From: Gonatopus flavifemur
Taxonomy: Eukaryota; Arthropoda; Insecta; Hymenoptera; Dryinidae
Reading direction: 5' to 3'
DNA: 64,000 nt
Assembly: GCA_018340375.1 (NCBI GenBank)
Contig: JAFFJZ010000025.1
Span: 77,501 to 141,500, forward strand
The notes beneath the pieces were generated by a model. The model saw only the letters and a program-made list of their open reading frames with translations. It had not been told where the DNA came from and did not search any database. Every line of letters starts with the position of its first letter. Positions within the stretch are counted from its first letter, which is position 1. The translations under genes and the position numbers were made by a program. Shown piece by piece: positions 1 through 10,914 of the stretch.

Positions 1-768
1 AATTGTTTTCTTATGACGAACGCTCTATCCATTACTTCAAATTTGACACTGACGCGTTCTATTGTTTGTTCACTCCCTGTATTTGAAACAATTTTCAAGT
101 TTTCAATCTCGTCATTAGCACCTCGTACAACGGACACAATTTTTCCCAGTGTTCCGTTAACAAGCCCTTGAGTAACATCAATATTTCTCCTGATCATGAT
201 TTTTGCCCCTACTTTGACAATCATAATTCTTGCCAACCCTGCTGTGCGAGAAGTATCATCATCATTTGAAGATAATGTTATCAATACCTTTTTACTCAAT
301 TTAAGTGGACAATTCGTGATATCTTGAGCAATTAAATGAATTTCTTCTGAAGGAAGTCGGCTGAGTATTGCTGTGTTTAGAACATCACATTGCGCACACG
401 TAGGAAGCAAACAAACTGCATCCGGAACACTATTGATGAGCAAATAATCACAAAGTTCATTCCATCGGTTTTCACAGCTTGTGGTCTGAAAATTAATTTT
501 CCTAGACTGTAAGGCTTTGATGTCCAACTCATTCAGTACACCTATGCGGATTCTTGATAACATATCTTTGTAAGAACTGTCATTCTGTTGCCGCATATTT
601 ATTCCTATTTCATCAAAACTAAACAAATTACTCCACAAATCATAAGAATCCAGAGCTCCAGTGTGTTTTTCAATGTTCTTAGTAGACAATTGTATGAAAG
701 CAGGATCTTCGTGAACAGGTAGCAGCTGTAGTAAGTCACCGAATAATAGAATGTTGTTTCCCAAACCA
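1..768 (-). pseudogene. Helitron Pif1-like helicase, C-terminal part
   Basis: Conceptual translation of the minus strand from about 768 to the window edge is open and gives the second half of a Pif1/Helitron helicase. It starts GNNILLFGDLLQL (the GD.LQLPPV-type motif III) and contains QGLVNGTLGK, the usual Pif1 motif near the C-terminus. It lies one frame away from the upstream core ORF, whose terminator is at 736-738, so a 1-base frameshift near 765-772 separates the two halves. The reading frame is still open at base 1, so the protein continues outside. In an intact element this domain would unwind DNA during rolling-circle transposition in the nucleus. Confidence 0.85.
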
Positions 769-3228
769 ACCATCATCGCAATGTGACGTATTGAATATTT
801 CTGTCAATCGAAGATGAACATACAGAAAAGTGACATTAGAAACCATTGGGATCTCATCAATTATTATCAAAGTAACATTTTTAAGTTGGTCTCGTATGAT
901 CTTGAGAGCTGCGTCAGAAAGTTTTCTATATTGAGCAGTATGTCCGTGCTCCACTGGCAACTGGGAAAGGCGATGCAACGTGAGACCTTCAATATCGAAA
1001 GCTGCTATTCCAGTAGGAGCTGTTACTGCGACATCTTTGCCAATAATTTGCTTAATCCAGCATCTGATAATCTTGATGAGAAAGTTTTTGCCAGTGCCAC
1101 CTTCTCCGCTTACATAAAGTCGAAGAATTTCATTCTCAGAACTCAAGGCACTGGTAACTTCATCAAATATACGTCTTTGATCGCTATTCAATTGCGAAAT
1201 CATCTGAGTCAAGTCAACAATTTCAACCTTATTTTCTGCATCTTTGAAATCTTCCATAGCATCAGCTGTTTCAATGGGCACACATTCCAAGACGTGATTA
1301 TCAAACGTATCTCCTTCCTGATTTGAATCATGCAATAAGTTTTGTTCAATTCGTTCCTTGATATGGTCACGAGCTTTTTGAATATCAACTATTCGCTCAT
1401 GATATTGCATGCCTTCTAATAGTTGTGATTGTAGAGATGAAAATGCTTCTGCATATGTCTCACATCCGTTTTTCAATTCACAAATTTCTCTCCAAGGTTT
1501 AAACAATAACAATAATGAAAAATAGTAATTTTCAGGTTGTAGTTGAATATTATAGTGGTAATGATTAATGAGATATCCACGGGTACGTTTTTCCAAAAAC
1601 AAAGATTTACCTATAATATGATATTCAGTTTTCTTCCTATCAGATGGATTTATTTTTGAAATATCATACCACTCCGCGAAATCGTGAAAAGACCTAGATT
1701 CTAATTCTTTGGGTCTATTTGGATAATGGTTATCTACTAACGACGGACAGAAAATATCTGTGGATTCGGCTTGTAAATCCTCGATTTCTTCTCGAGTTTT
1801 CAGTTTTCTACTTCTAATCATATTTACATCCAACCATCTAATAGTTGTATTTGAATCAGTATCATGCAATGGAATCCCTAAAAGCGTATCAGCAGCCTCA
1901 AGGGCACCGCATTCCCTATGATTTAATATACGCATTCCCACGTTCCAGAGACGGCTACGCAATGGTTTGCAAGAATTTATTGCTTGAAGTGCATCTACAA
2001 CATAACTTTTCTCCGCCTTAGATACATACTCAGTACAGTATAAAGTTAACAATGTCGAATTTTCTCCAACAAATTGAATGTCCATGTTACCTTCCCAAAC
2101 TGTAAGAATAGCTGGATTGTAATCATTGATGTTGATTTCCTCTTTTGCACGTGGGAGATCATATAATCTCTTTTTAGTTTTCAACTGTCTTTTAGCAGCT
2201 ATGGAAACCCCCACGTCTCTCATTATCAAAGTATCTGTAACTGGACGTGGAAATCCAAACCTGCATACTTTGGTGAACGAGTTCTTGGTTTTTTCATTAC
2301 GTGAGCAATAATTGTTATGTGCATGTTTCTGATGCGTGTTCACACGTCGATTCAATTGTGGGGACACTTCTTCCGGAGGCATTCTACAAGTAACATATTT
2401 TGAAATGAATGAAGCCACTTCTTCATTTGCAGATGTGTTGATGATAGGAGCATCTTCTATCCAAATTAAGGGATGAAAATGTTGTGTTCCTTTGCCCTGA
2501 TATTCTCTACGCCAAAAGTAATGAACGACTTCACCAATCGGATTATCGGACGAACAAATGAAATCGAGCATAGCACGGAATTTATTCTTGATAAACCGGG
2601 AAGTTGAAATAGGGTCAGAAGCAATAAGTTCGTTGACAGATTTCTTAAAAGAGGAGGGCCCATCAACTTCATGAAGATATTCAATCAAATCTGTCCATAA
2701 CCACTCACTTGGATTGAATGTAAGAAACCATGTGGCTGGCCCATAATGATGGATCACACAATTTACATCATTTCTGGGTTTTCTCCAATACTGTTCTGTA
2801 TTTCGTAATCTGGAAAATATGGTATTCAAGTTTGTTTTGAGTTGTTCTTTTGAAAGCTGATCGAAATAAGAAGCAGCTGTATGGTTTTCTCGAGGATTTG
2901 TAACATTCATTTCATGGAAAATCCCAGCATTCAATTGTCGCATATTTGTATCATGTAATGAATAGAAAATATATTGTATGTTTGATCGAAACTGAGAATG
3001 TTTGGACATCAATTTCACCTTTATGAATTCGAAATCAGTCAAACGTACACATCTATTTTCATGTTGACCATTCACTCCATGAGGATATGAATCGGGGAAA
3101 CACATTAAATCCAAGGATTTCGTACGATTATCCAATGGAACATCATGAATTTCCATCATTTGATAGAGTTTAGTAGCAGATTCATTAATCCTTTCATCAT
3201 ATAACGGATGAATTGTAAATCGTACCAC
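736..3228 (-). pseudogene. Helitron Rep-helicase core, 830 codons
   Basis: This is the longest surviving piece of the Helitron protein. Residues ~1-270 are the Helitron-like N-terminal domain. The HUH metal-binding motif is His250-Phe-His252, and the paired catalytic tyrosines of the Y2 Rep nuclease are Tyr397 and Tyr401 (YCTEY). The Pif1-like helicase begins near 683. Its Walker A is GEGGTGKN (708-715), with Asn where Ser/Thr normally sits, and its Walker B is IIIDE (788-792). The ORF ends early in a frameshifted tail at 736-760. An intact protein would nick single strands and transfer the 5' end during rolling-circle transposition. The ATG is internal: homologous sequence continues upstream in another frame, so it is not the true start. 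Expected full length is well over 1,200 residues. Confidence 0.88.
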
Positions 3229-3686
3229 ACATCGGATTGTTCTTTCTGAGTTAATAAAGCAGCCTTATTGCTATCAGGAATGTGGAGAATCACATGCTCT
3301 TCTGTTTCCACTCGGTGATCCGATTCAGTATCTTTTATTGTTACCGATTCTTCTTCTTGGAAATGTATATCTGCGAGTTCACGATCCAACAATGAATCAT
3401 GCGACTGAGGTAAAATGATCTCCGAATACAAAGGATTATTTCCTTTCAACCATAGCATTGTGTCCTATACCTTTTTCAAATCAACTAATTTCTCCTAGAT
3501 TATTCTTGATTTGGTTGGGATGCCGCGCATTAAAATGTAAAATTCATGATTCAAATTCATGGGTTCAGTCGTAGGACAAATTTTTTCCAATGTTTCTTTT
3601 GATGGTAAAGGAAGATGGAATGTTCTACCTTTGGATTTTGATACCATGTGTTTACGAGGCAAATTCTTATTCATGGCTGTACCCAT
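3156..3686 (-). pseudogene. Helitron N-terminal segments
   Basis: Two minus-strand pieces (3156-3458 and 3495-3686) in different frames precede the core. The downstream piece begins MLWLKGNNPLYSEI, the W-L-K-NNPLY motif found upstream of the Helitron-like N domain. The upstream piece carries SKSKGRTFHLPLP followed by a PTTEPMNLNHE stretch and RGIPTKS, a block I recognise from insect Helitron polyproteins. They overlap or abut the core out of frame, consistent with small indels in one ancestral ORF. Confidence 0.75.
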
Positions 3687-3716
3687 TTTTTGAATCGTTT
3701 GAAATGCTTTGGCTCT

Positions 3717-4688
3717 TTAAATGAGGATTTTTTCATAATCGTTGGGTTGCGTTATTTGCGGAATCGAACTCACATTGAGGTTATTCAAAATGCAAGTTGG
3801 AGGAATAGAATTTGTACGGATTTTGTTTTGGCAATATTGACAGATGAGAAAGATTCCACCGTCCTTTAAATCACCTAAATTCTTCAATTGATCCCAAATA
3901 TTTCCGGGATATGAATTTTCACCAACTTTCTTTCTCACCATATTCCTTTCAAAACTTAATTTCTCACAGGAAACACACACAAAACGTGGAGTGTTCATAG
4001 ACCATTTCGATAAAGCTTCAAAAGCTGAATAATTTTCAGATATTATCTGTTCTTCATTCAGATTAACTTCAGTATTATTTTTCGCTAATGCTTGAGCTTC
4101 TTGTTGGGCTTTACAAGATATTTGTTGGAGTATTTCGAGATCGTTATCGTTCAAAGCTCCATCCAAATTATTTATATATTTCTGAGGATTAGTGATTTTA
4201 TATATTATTCTCTTTATATTCCGTAAATCTGGGAAATGAGACGATAAAATGTCGAGGGCTAAGAATTTTGAATTGCAAGAACCAGGATCTATATAACACG
4301 CATGAGGGTGCCCAAGTTTCTCGGTATTCACTCTCATACAACAATTGTGCACTTGAGAAGACGGTTGCTGTATTTTTCTCAGTGAACAATTCAACAATTG
4401 TTGAAAAAAATTTTGTAGATTATTCAAAACGTCGAGATTTTTTGTCTTGCAAACATAATTACAAGACCAGGTTTTATTTGTTTTATTCTCCGATTTCAAA
4501 AGAGGTAAAATATTCGTACTTTGACCTTTCGAATTTATTACAATTGGATCTGAAGATTTTGAAGTACTATATGCAGTGTCTGAAAAATATGATTCCGATG
4601 AAAAAGTATGCATTGATTGCCCACATAGAGCACTAATTTTATCATCAAGTTCTGAACATTTTGCTGCACGGGTTAAAGCAACTTCCAC
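3717..4688 (-). pseudogene. Helitron N-terminal Cys-rich region
   Basis: A 323-codon minus-strand ORF lying between the charged N-terminus and the WLK segment. Residues ~240-295 have a paired-cysteine pattern (CVSCEKL ... CQYCQNK) like the zinc-binding segment found in front of the Helitron-like N domain in many insect Helitrons. An earlier block (CCMRVNTEKLGHPHACYID) has further Cys/His. The first residues overlap the next upstream piece by 16 bases in another frame. The function of this region is unknown; placement rests on order and strand. Confidence 0.7.
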
Positions 4689-5671
4689 TTTTTTTTTACC
4701 TCTTTCAATGATCTTTCAATTTCCAAAGTGTATATCTCTCTAACATGGAAGCACCACTTGATCATACGTTCAGCTTCTAATCGACTCGCTCCCAAGGATG
4801 ATTTCAAAAGAATTTTGGATAAGTTCCTGATATATGTTTCTTTAGTGCATTTGGTCGGTATCTTATTATTCACAAGGGCGATACAATGATACTTCCTTAT
4901 TATAACTCTTGCAGAATTCATTTTTTCAAGCCTTTTGGAACGATCCTCTCGACGTGCGATATGATGGGCTTCTGCTTTCTGGAGAATATAGGATCGATTT
5001 CTCCCCTAATAATTCTTCCTTTTCTCAAGTATTCTTTTTCGGTTAGTCTTATACCAATTTTTCTTCTTCTCACACACTTTCTTTTTATTGGCTCTATACT
5101 AATTTGCTTTAACTTGCGTCGTTTGTTTAGATTAGTTTCATAGTACTCCTCACTAGGTTCACTATTCTTCAGAATTCCTGTTTTATCCACCACGTAATAC
5201 TTTTTTCTTTTCTCCAATATATATCCTTTGTGTGTTTTGTAATATTCCTTGAATCGTTCCAGCATTTTTGGTTTATTTGCTCCATAATATTCCTTAAAAT
5301 ATGAAGCTGAGGTTGTTTTTTCATCATCAGCGGTTGTATCTTGTAAGATCCCATTATTGTCAGAAGGATAAATATCATGGGTGATTTTCATTTGATATAT
5401 TATTCTGTCGGTTAATTTCGGGTTCTCCACCAACTTTCTTAGGTTTTTTACTGTAACCAGTTTTTTTCTCACGAGCGGATCTTTTTTTCTAATCAAGGTC
5501 ATGTTCGCTTTGCTCCCACTCAGCTGTCATCTGTGGCTTTTCTCCATCATCCGTTCCTGTTTGACGACTACAAACATTGTCAACTTTTTTATTCTGACAT
5601 TTTTTGGTACCGATTTCACCTGCAGAAGTTGTTTTGGATTGGGAAACCTCGGATGAATTCGCAGTATTCAA
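4673..5671 (-). pseudogene. Helitron extreme N-terminus, charged
   Basis: Three overlapping minus-strand pieces (4673-4921, 4918-5502, 5489-5671). The middle one, 194 codons, is very Lys/Glu rich and has degenerate short repeats of the form K-E-Y-Y-x-x-N/H-K (FKEYYGANK, FKEYYKTHK, EEYYETNLNK), similar to the lysine-rich repeats at the start of some arthropod Helitron proteins. The ends overlap by 4 and 14 bases in different frames, so frameshifts are likely. No catalytic motif is visible. Assignment to the Helitron rests mainly on continuity. Confidence 0.55.
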
Positions 5672-5864
5672 AGTTTGAATATTTTCAAACTGTTGCTTTT
5701 ACGTTCCGCTATCAATGATTTGGGAACAAGTATTCGATTGCGAATAACCAAGAGGAATGTGACACAGTGAATATTCATTGGATTTCAGGAATTCCGTTCG
5801 ATTTGAGCAATCATCAAATTTTCATTTGATAGTTGGTATAATTTCCGCGTGATGGCGCTAGTCC

Positions 5865-6325
5865 CATAGAGATATTCATTGAGCTCAACACATACTGAAG
5901 TGAGCGCGCCAATCGAATTCCGATTGATGAGAGAGAGGTTCAAATAGGTGAGCTTTTGTCTCTTTCTATTCCATTAAAACGGCGAGAGAGAGAGGATCGA
6001 ATGGGTGAGCTTTTATGTCCGCTCAATAAATAGCGTTGTCTCCTTCTCATATCCTCTCTCTCATCAATCGCGATTCCATTGCCGTGCTCACTCCAGTATG
6101 TATTGAACTCAATGGAAATATTATACTAGAGGGGGCGAGTCATGGGCAAACCTGTAAGTGGGAGCGTCGGACGATTAGAAAGAGAAGACAAATATGGTGA
6201 GGTGATTATCCTTTTCCCTCTTTTGAGGAAATTCACGTCCTCTCTTTCTGTTTGCAGTCATCCCTTTTTATTTCAGTGACGAACATTGCATCAACTGTCC
6301 CCCTCTAGTATAATATCTCTATGGC
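5865..6325. repeat. Nested palindromic MITEs
   Basis: An outer inverted pair, CCATAGAGATATT (5866-5878) against AATATCTCTATGG (6313-6325), flanks a second palindrome at about 5879-6112 whose ~70-bp arms begin CATTGAGCTCAA and end TTGAACTCAATG. The inner palindrome splits the outer arm: GAGATATT precedes it and GAAATATT follows, like an 8-bp target duplication with one mismatch. After it comes ATACTAGAGGGGG, whose partner CCCCCTCTAGTAT is at 6300-6312. No coding. Confidence 0.65.
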
Positions 6326-6933
6326 TGGTCCAAAAATCATACCACGATTTCACACATGCAAGATGAAAAGCACAAAATAATTGAATGAATGAGATGAAAC
6401 TGTTTTTTCGAACTACGTTTTCATTCAATAAAAAAAATTCAAAGAAAAAACAATAATAATTCAAGAAAAACTACTCTTTTAAAAGGAACTGATTCTAGGA
6501 AACTACTCTTTCAAAACGAACTAGAAGATATAAAATAATTTATCCAAGCTCCTTACCATTTTTTTCAATCTCCCACCGATTCCTAATCTCATAAAATATC
6601 CAGAAAATTTGAGATTGTGAATTTGAATAGCTATAGATATACTCGTAAAATTCAAGACGAAAAACCCACCTCGCGTACCGCGCAAAACTGACCTTCTAAG
6701 ATTGGTAGGAAACGATCCCAATTCAGGTAGAGACAGACGTTTATAATCCTGCGTATCGTACATAAAAGACCGCTCCCTCTTTTTCATTTTATTACCATCT
6801 CATCGAATTCCGTTAATTCCCTTTGTTTATCGTTACCCTTTTCAACTCCCTTCACTTTTTGTGAATCTATTACCTGCCTCCTCCTATTATTAGACTTTCA
6901 TCTACAGGGGAAACCCGAAGGAAAAAAAAACTC
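6326..6933. other. Non-coding, nothing recognised
   Basis: AT-rich sequence with A/T homopolymer runs. I see no convincing gene, inverted repeat or RNA. The minus-strand open frame near 6521-6787 has no recognisable composition or motif. Confidence 0.4.
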
Positions 6934-7113
6934 ACCCATACAGCACACTAGTTCAGAGATAGTTCTTGAAGGGTTCAGTTGGGGTTCGAAAAATTCATCA
7001 TGAATTCTCAAGAGTGCTTCTCGAGCTTTCGTACTGTGCGGGCTCAGTTGGGGTTTGAAGAATTCATTATGAATTCTCAAGAGTTCTTTTTGAGCTTTCG
7101 TACTGTGCGGGCA
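6934..7113. repeat. MITE-like copy with internal ~68-bp duplication
   Basis: Begins CCCATACAGCACAC and ends near TACTGTGCGGG, resembling the CACACAGCA-ended family at 27736 and 36929. Two adjacent ~68-bp units (6977-7044 and 7045-7113) share the order CAGTTGGGGTT ... GAATTCTCAAGAG ... GAGCTTTCGTACTGTGCGGG with a few mismatches, a recent tandem duplication. Confidence 0.55.
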
Positions 7114-7131
7114 TCCTCCCTGACTAATTAA

Positions 7132-7175
<44 letters not shown>

Positions 7176-7183
7176 CATTATTG
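7132..7183. repeat. (ATT)n microsatellite
   Basis: About seventeen uninterrupted ATT units followed by a degenerate end. On the minus strand they create a poly-Asn frame that is not a real protein. Confidence 0.95.
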
Positions 7184-7619
7184 GTGTTATTTGTGACCGT
7201 CGCCAACAATGCCCACACAGCATCACAGTTACTTACTTCATTGTACCACACTTCTATAATCATAACTTCACTGTAAGAACTCTCACTATAAATAACTATT
7301 TACTGTAAGAACTAGCCATATAAAGATTCAAGGAACCTAACAACTGTAAACTTGATTTTATTCATTGGATGATCCGCACTCCAAGCTCTATCCCACTAAT
7401 GGCGGCAAGTCTGAAGCTTGTTGTCTCATCCCTTGCTTGAGGATCCCTACTCCAGTATGCATAGAGTTCACTGCCCCCTCCAAGCGGCAGAAACCACCGC
7501 GACGAATCCTATAGGTCGAAAAAATGATTGCGATATTTCGATCAATCCCATCGCTCGAGAACCCCCACTGCCTCCTAGTTGACGAAGAATGTCAAAGAAA
7601 ATGGCTGATGAGAATTCTA

Positions 7620-7900
7620 TAATTTTTTGGTCGCATCGAAATTTAAAACGTCTATATCTCAGTACCGGATGTAAACTGAGACACTCCGTAGTGTGCTTAA
7701 TCGTAAGTGAATCATCGAATTATATTATGAAAGTGTAATCATTTTTTCGTGATAAACAGTGAGTGTTGTGTTATTGTGAATTCAAGATTTTTTGGCTATA
7801 GGAAGTTGCGGTTTTCCTGTAAAGATACACGGTAGCGTCTGCTTGTTCGAGCTTGTTCGATTCGATTCGAAATTGACATGTACCGTGTCTCTTGATCAAT
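7620..7900 (+). repeat. Dispersed repeat, copy 1
   Basis: Shares an ordered series of blocks with the reverse complement of 45660-46010: a GAAATT-AAACG block, a CT-ATATCTCAGTACCGGAT block, ACTGAGA-A-T-CGTAGTGTGCTTAA, and further down TTGTGAATTCAAGATTTTTTGGCT. The order and spacing are conserved, so the two are diverged copies of one element. Class unknown; copy 2 lies just beyond the Penelope-like arm. Confidence 0.6.
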
Positions 7901-8145
7901 TCACCTCCTCTCCCTGAGCTTCCCTTTGTCCCTTGACCCCTCCCAGACTATCGTGGACAAATTACTTGTTCCTTTTCAATATATTTCAGATCATACGGCT
8001 CCTTTTGAATATCCACGACGGGGATCGTGGAGGCGCTCAATAATCCCCGCGCCTTTGCGTATGGGTAAAGGAGTTACCCATCACACATAATTGATTAATA
8101 TTTTTCTCATGAAATAAACATAATCAAGTTGGATTGTCGGATATT

Positions 8146-8313
8146 ATGATGGAGTGTATCCAACAGCAACCGCAACCCATTAGCCCTGGGGATGGATTCA
8201 TTTTATCGTTCGTGACAGGATTAAGAAAATTACCATATAAAGGACAACTTGCGCTTGAAATGGAATGCATGCAGTATTTATATCAAAGTTGCGAAGAATA
8301 TGATTTATTATAA
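8146..8313 (+). CDS. BESS-motif-like small ORF, possible terminal exon
   Basis: A 55-codon ORF, ATG at 8146, stop TAA at 8311. After a short Gln/Pro stretch it reads GDGFILSFVTGLRKLPYKGQ and continues with an LALEMECMQYLYQ helix. This matches the pattern of the BESS motif (D-x-F-L-L-S-L-x-x-x-L-x-x-L-P, then an amphipathic helix), the protein-interaction motif at the C-terminus of insect MADF-BESS transcription factors. AATAAA follows 32 bases after the stop. The same frame is open upstream only to a stop at 8110, so if this is a last exon the acceptor must lie between 8113 and 8146. It could equally be a gene fragment carried by a transposon. Function is inferred from the motif only. Confidence 0.4.
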   Translation: MMECIQQQPQPISPGDGFILSFVTGLRKLPYKGQLALEMECMQYLYQSCEEYDLL

Positions 8314-8344
8314 GAAGTCTTCATAAAACTCGTTTTTTCATAAG

Positions 8345-8350
8345 AATAAA
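8345..8350 (+). other. Candidate poly(A) signal AATAAA
   Basis: A canonical AATAAA lies 32 bases downstream of the stop of the BESS-like ORF. In an AT-rich region this hexamer is common by chance, so it is only supportive. Confidence 0.35.
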
Positions 8351-8799
8351 ATATTTCTGAGTATATATTTCATTGAAATGAAAATGTCACATTTTGAGTT
8401 TTTGATGAAAAAAGAGATCATTGAACCGACGAAATGGTGCAGATCTTGTGTTTGCTGCATGAAGTTTGAATTATTTCTCATCGTTTTTCGAGAGAACATA
8501 TTCAAATCCCAGGCAGTAAATATACGAGGTTTGCATCATTTCATTGATTCTAATCATTTTGTTTCTACGGGCACTATTACACTCATATTCGCGGAAGAGA
8601 ACGTTCACTTTTCAGTTTTTCTGTGAATCAATGTGATTTGGATGTTATTGTTTACACAAAGATTATCAAACCCAAGTAGGAATCATGATCATCTTGATAC
8701 TTTTTTTCATTCCTCCGGTAATCATCAACTCACAGTTACATCCTGCAATACTACTGTGATCGAAAAGTAAAGTGAATTCGTTCATGAAATGTAAATTCT
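8351..8799. other. Non-coding, nothing recognised
   Basis: A short open frame at 8378-8626 (82 codons) has no recognisable motif and I do not call it a gene. No repeats seen. Confidence 0.35.
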
Positions 8800-9470
8800 T
8801 CATTTGATCTTCCGAATCCATTTCATCCCCTCCAAAGTAATCCCCGTCCGATGAAACGCACTACTGCCAACGCTTTTCGCAGTCCTCGAAACAGTCGGAA
8901 TAGTCTCTCTTCGATATATAGCCTTCAAGACCTTATTCGATTCGGTTTTTATCTCCTTAATCGTGTCAAGACGGCGTCCCCGCATTAGCCTTCCGAGTTT
9001 GCTGAATAGCCAGAAGTCACACGGAGCCAAATCAGGCGAATACGGTGGTTGCGGAATCATATGAATCGAGTTTTTGGGGAAAAAATCACGAAGAACCAAT
9101 GCATTGTGAGCCGGTGCATTATCGTGATGAAGGAACCAAGGGTTGTCTACCTTTAATCCCGGCTGTTCCAGATTTGGGCTGAGCCAAGTGGTATTCGAAC
9201 ACTATCAGCGAGGTCTCTGATTGTCAATCGACGATTTCCAAGCACCAAATCTTCGATTTTTTGGACGTGGCCCTCGTCGGTACACGTCGATGGTCGTCCA
9301 AAGCGCGGTTCGTCTTCAATGCGTTCTCAGCCCGCCTTGAGCTCGTTTTACTACTTATAAACGTTTTTTTGTGCCATGGTTTGATCACCGAAGGCCTTCC
9401 GCAACATTTTCAACGTTCGCACAAAAATATTCGGTCCGGAAACAAAATTTGATGCAATTTCTTCGCTCAA
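8800..9470 (-). pseudogene. Internally deleted mariner transposase
   Basis: The minus strand carries two ends of a mariner transposase with the middle missing. From about 9470 the translation gives an N-terminal helix-turn-helix part (RNCIKF..., then ERIEDEPRFGRPST and VQKIEDLVLGNRRLTIRDLA), interrupted by stops. At about 9150 it jumps to [17 protein letters not shown] and on to [15 protein letters not shown], the second and third catalytic Asp with 34 residues between them (DD34D). The first catalytic Asp and surrounding ~130 residues are deleted. Terminal repeats were not identified. Dead copy, from a different mariner lineage than the intact one at 15 kb. Confidence 0.8.
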
Positions 9471-10098
9471 CAAAATCACCCGTTGTAATGGTCGAAAAAT
9501 TTACTTTTGGTTATTCACAAAAACACGTGTAACTCAGAGATAATTAAACCTTCTGACAAGCAGACGCTTGGCAAGTGTTATAGACACTCTTACCAACTTG
9601 GGAAGAAAAAATCGACCTGCCTTCCTAATGCCCGGGAGTTTTAAATGACAATTTCACATCACTTTTTGATTACACGGAGAAAACTGAATAGTGATATCAG
9701 TCAAACCAATGGTATCTCGTACTTGACGATTTAGTGAAATATGGACAGACCAAATGTTTAGTATTAGAAGTACATACAGTTCATGTCACCATAACAAGTC
9801 AAATTAATTTTACTAAACTTGTATTTCATTCGATTACCCAAGCATTGTTATTCGTACCAAACAGTGAATGATCGCATAATTGATTCCACCACACAAATCA
9901 TCTATTCCGCGGAATGGGCATGATAATTTTTACTAAACAACAATATGAATTCGATTCAACAATAAAAAAGTTTTTGTTATATTATGAAGGTTGTTCATGT
10001 TGTCTTTAGGAATAATTTCCCGAAGCAGCGAAAATTTTGATTGCTTGACATTCATTACTGTTTAGTTGAGCGTGAAGTTGTAGCATCGAACATCGATT
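9471..10098. other. Non-coding, nothing recognised
   Basis: AT-rich sequence. ACACGGAGAAAA at about 9674 resembles the CACGGAG ends of the MITE at 53855, but I found no matching opposite end. Confidence 0.35.
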
Positions 10099-10202
10099 GC
10101 ACATGACATTCAGGGTGCTGAAAGCGGGAATCAAACCTCAACATCCTACCCACCTACCTACCTACACCTCACGCGTATACCACTTGAGCTAAACTGGACA
10201 TA
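10099..10202 (-). repeat. tRNA-like SINE head with A and B boxes
   Basis: Read on the minus strand there is a Pol III A-box-like TAGCTCAAGTGGT near 10181-10194 and a B-box-like GGTTTGATTCC near 10127-10138, about 45 bases apart. Between them is a TAGG microsatellite instead of an anticodon arm, and the T stem does not pair well. This fits a tRNA-derived SINE or tRNA relic, not a functional tRNA. Its 3' end is undefined. Confidence 0.5.
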
Positions 10203-10914
10203 TAATTTCCCTAGCTTTGCGTATCTCTTATAAGTGTTTGGAGAACTTATGATTAGAGGATACTGTTGGAACAATTTTGGATTTTCTGAATAAATTGATT
10301 TTGTGAAGTATTGATTATTAAGACGAGAATAGTGATAGGCATATTCCATATACGAGTTATCATGAACTCCTTTCCTGCCATTAACACATTTATGAGAAAA
10401 AAAATCGTTTATAAACAAAACAGTGTCGGTAAGCGAGGAGAGTTCGTATATTCGGTTATGTTCGACTCGTTTCGGTTGACTCCGCTCGAGCGCGAATGAG
10501 ATAGTTGTTATTACTAAACATCGTAGTAAAGGCAATTGAGACAGTCAAACTAACTACACCATCCGTAATATTGATCATACATGGACTACTGCACCGTTTT
10601 GTTGAAATCACGATTCTTTACGGAATTATATTTAGTAGAATGAATTGATTGCTCACCCTGGTTGAAAAATCTAAACAAACCTCAGTATTTTTGAAGTAAA
10701 TATTTTCAAATTATTTAGGATCTGATTAGACTACTTAGGAACCGAGATTTGACACAAGTAGAGAGTTTCCAATTACTTAGGATTCTTTGCCGAATCCCAG
10801 TTGATTCCGCCGACTTCCACACTACACACGTAGGCAGTTGAGGTTTACTTAGGTATTATTTGGACCATAGTGTGATTCCGTTGATTTCCGTGTGAGAGTG
10901 AAAAAACTGTTCCC
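10203..10914. other. Non-coding flank of the 214-bp satellite
   Basis: No gene seen. From about 10690 the motif ACTTAGGA recurs (TTATTTAGGA, CTACTTAGGA, ATTACTTAGGA, TTTACTTAGG) at roughly 40-60-bp intervals, then the sequence grades into the satellite. Confidence 0.35.

Larger units (their letters stand above)
1..5700 (-). mobile_element. Decayed autonomous Helitron, cut by left edge
   Basis: A rolling-circle Helitron read on the minus strand. Pieces of one long Rep-helicase polyprotein follow each other in the correct order from about 5670 down to 1: a charged N-terminal region, a Cys-rich segment, the Helitron-like N domain, the HUH/Y2 Rep domain and a Pif1-type helicase. The frame changes several times, so this copy is dead. 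The 3' end (CTRR with hairpin) would lie left of the window. I could not identify the 5' TC end; 5700 is only where recognisable coding stops. Confidence 0.9.

Noticed and set aside
814..1326. 170-codon plus-strand frame
   Set aside because: Antisense to the conserved Helitron helicase region; a shadow frame. Other plus-strand frames over the Helitron, Transib, EnSpm and RTE genes were discarded for the same reason.
6898..7263. Minus-strand frame with poly-Asn
   Set aside because: Produced by the ATT microsatellite and the ~68-bp duplication.
10099..10202. Functional tRNA gene
   Set aside because: A and B boxes are present but there is no anticodon arm, the T stem does not pair, and a microsatellite fills the middle.
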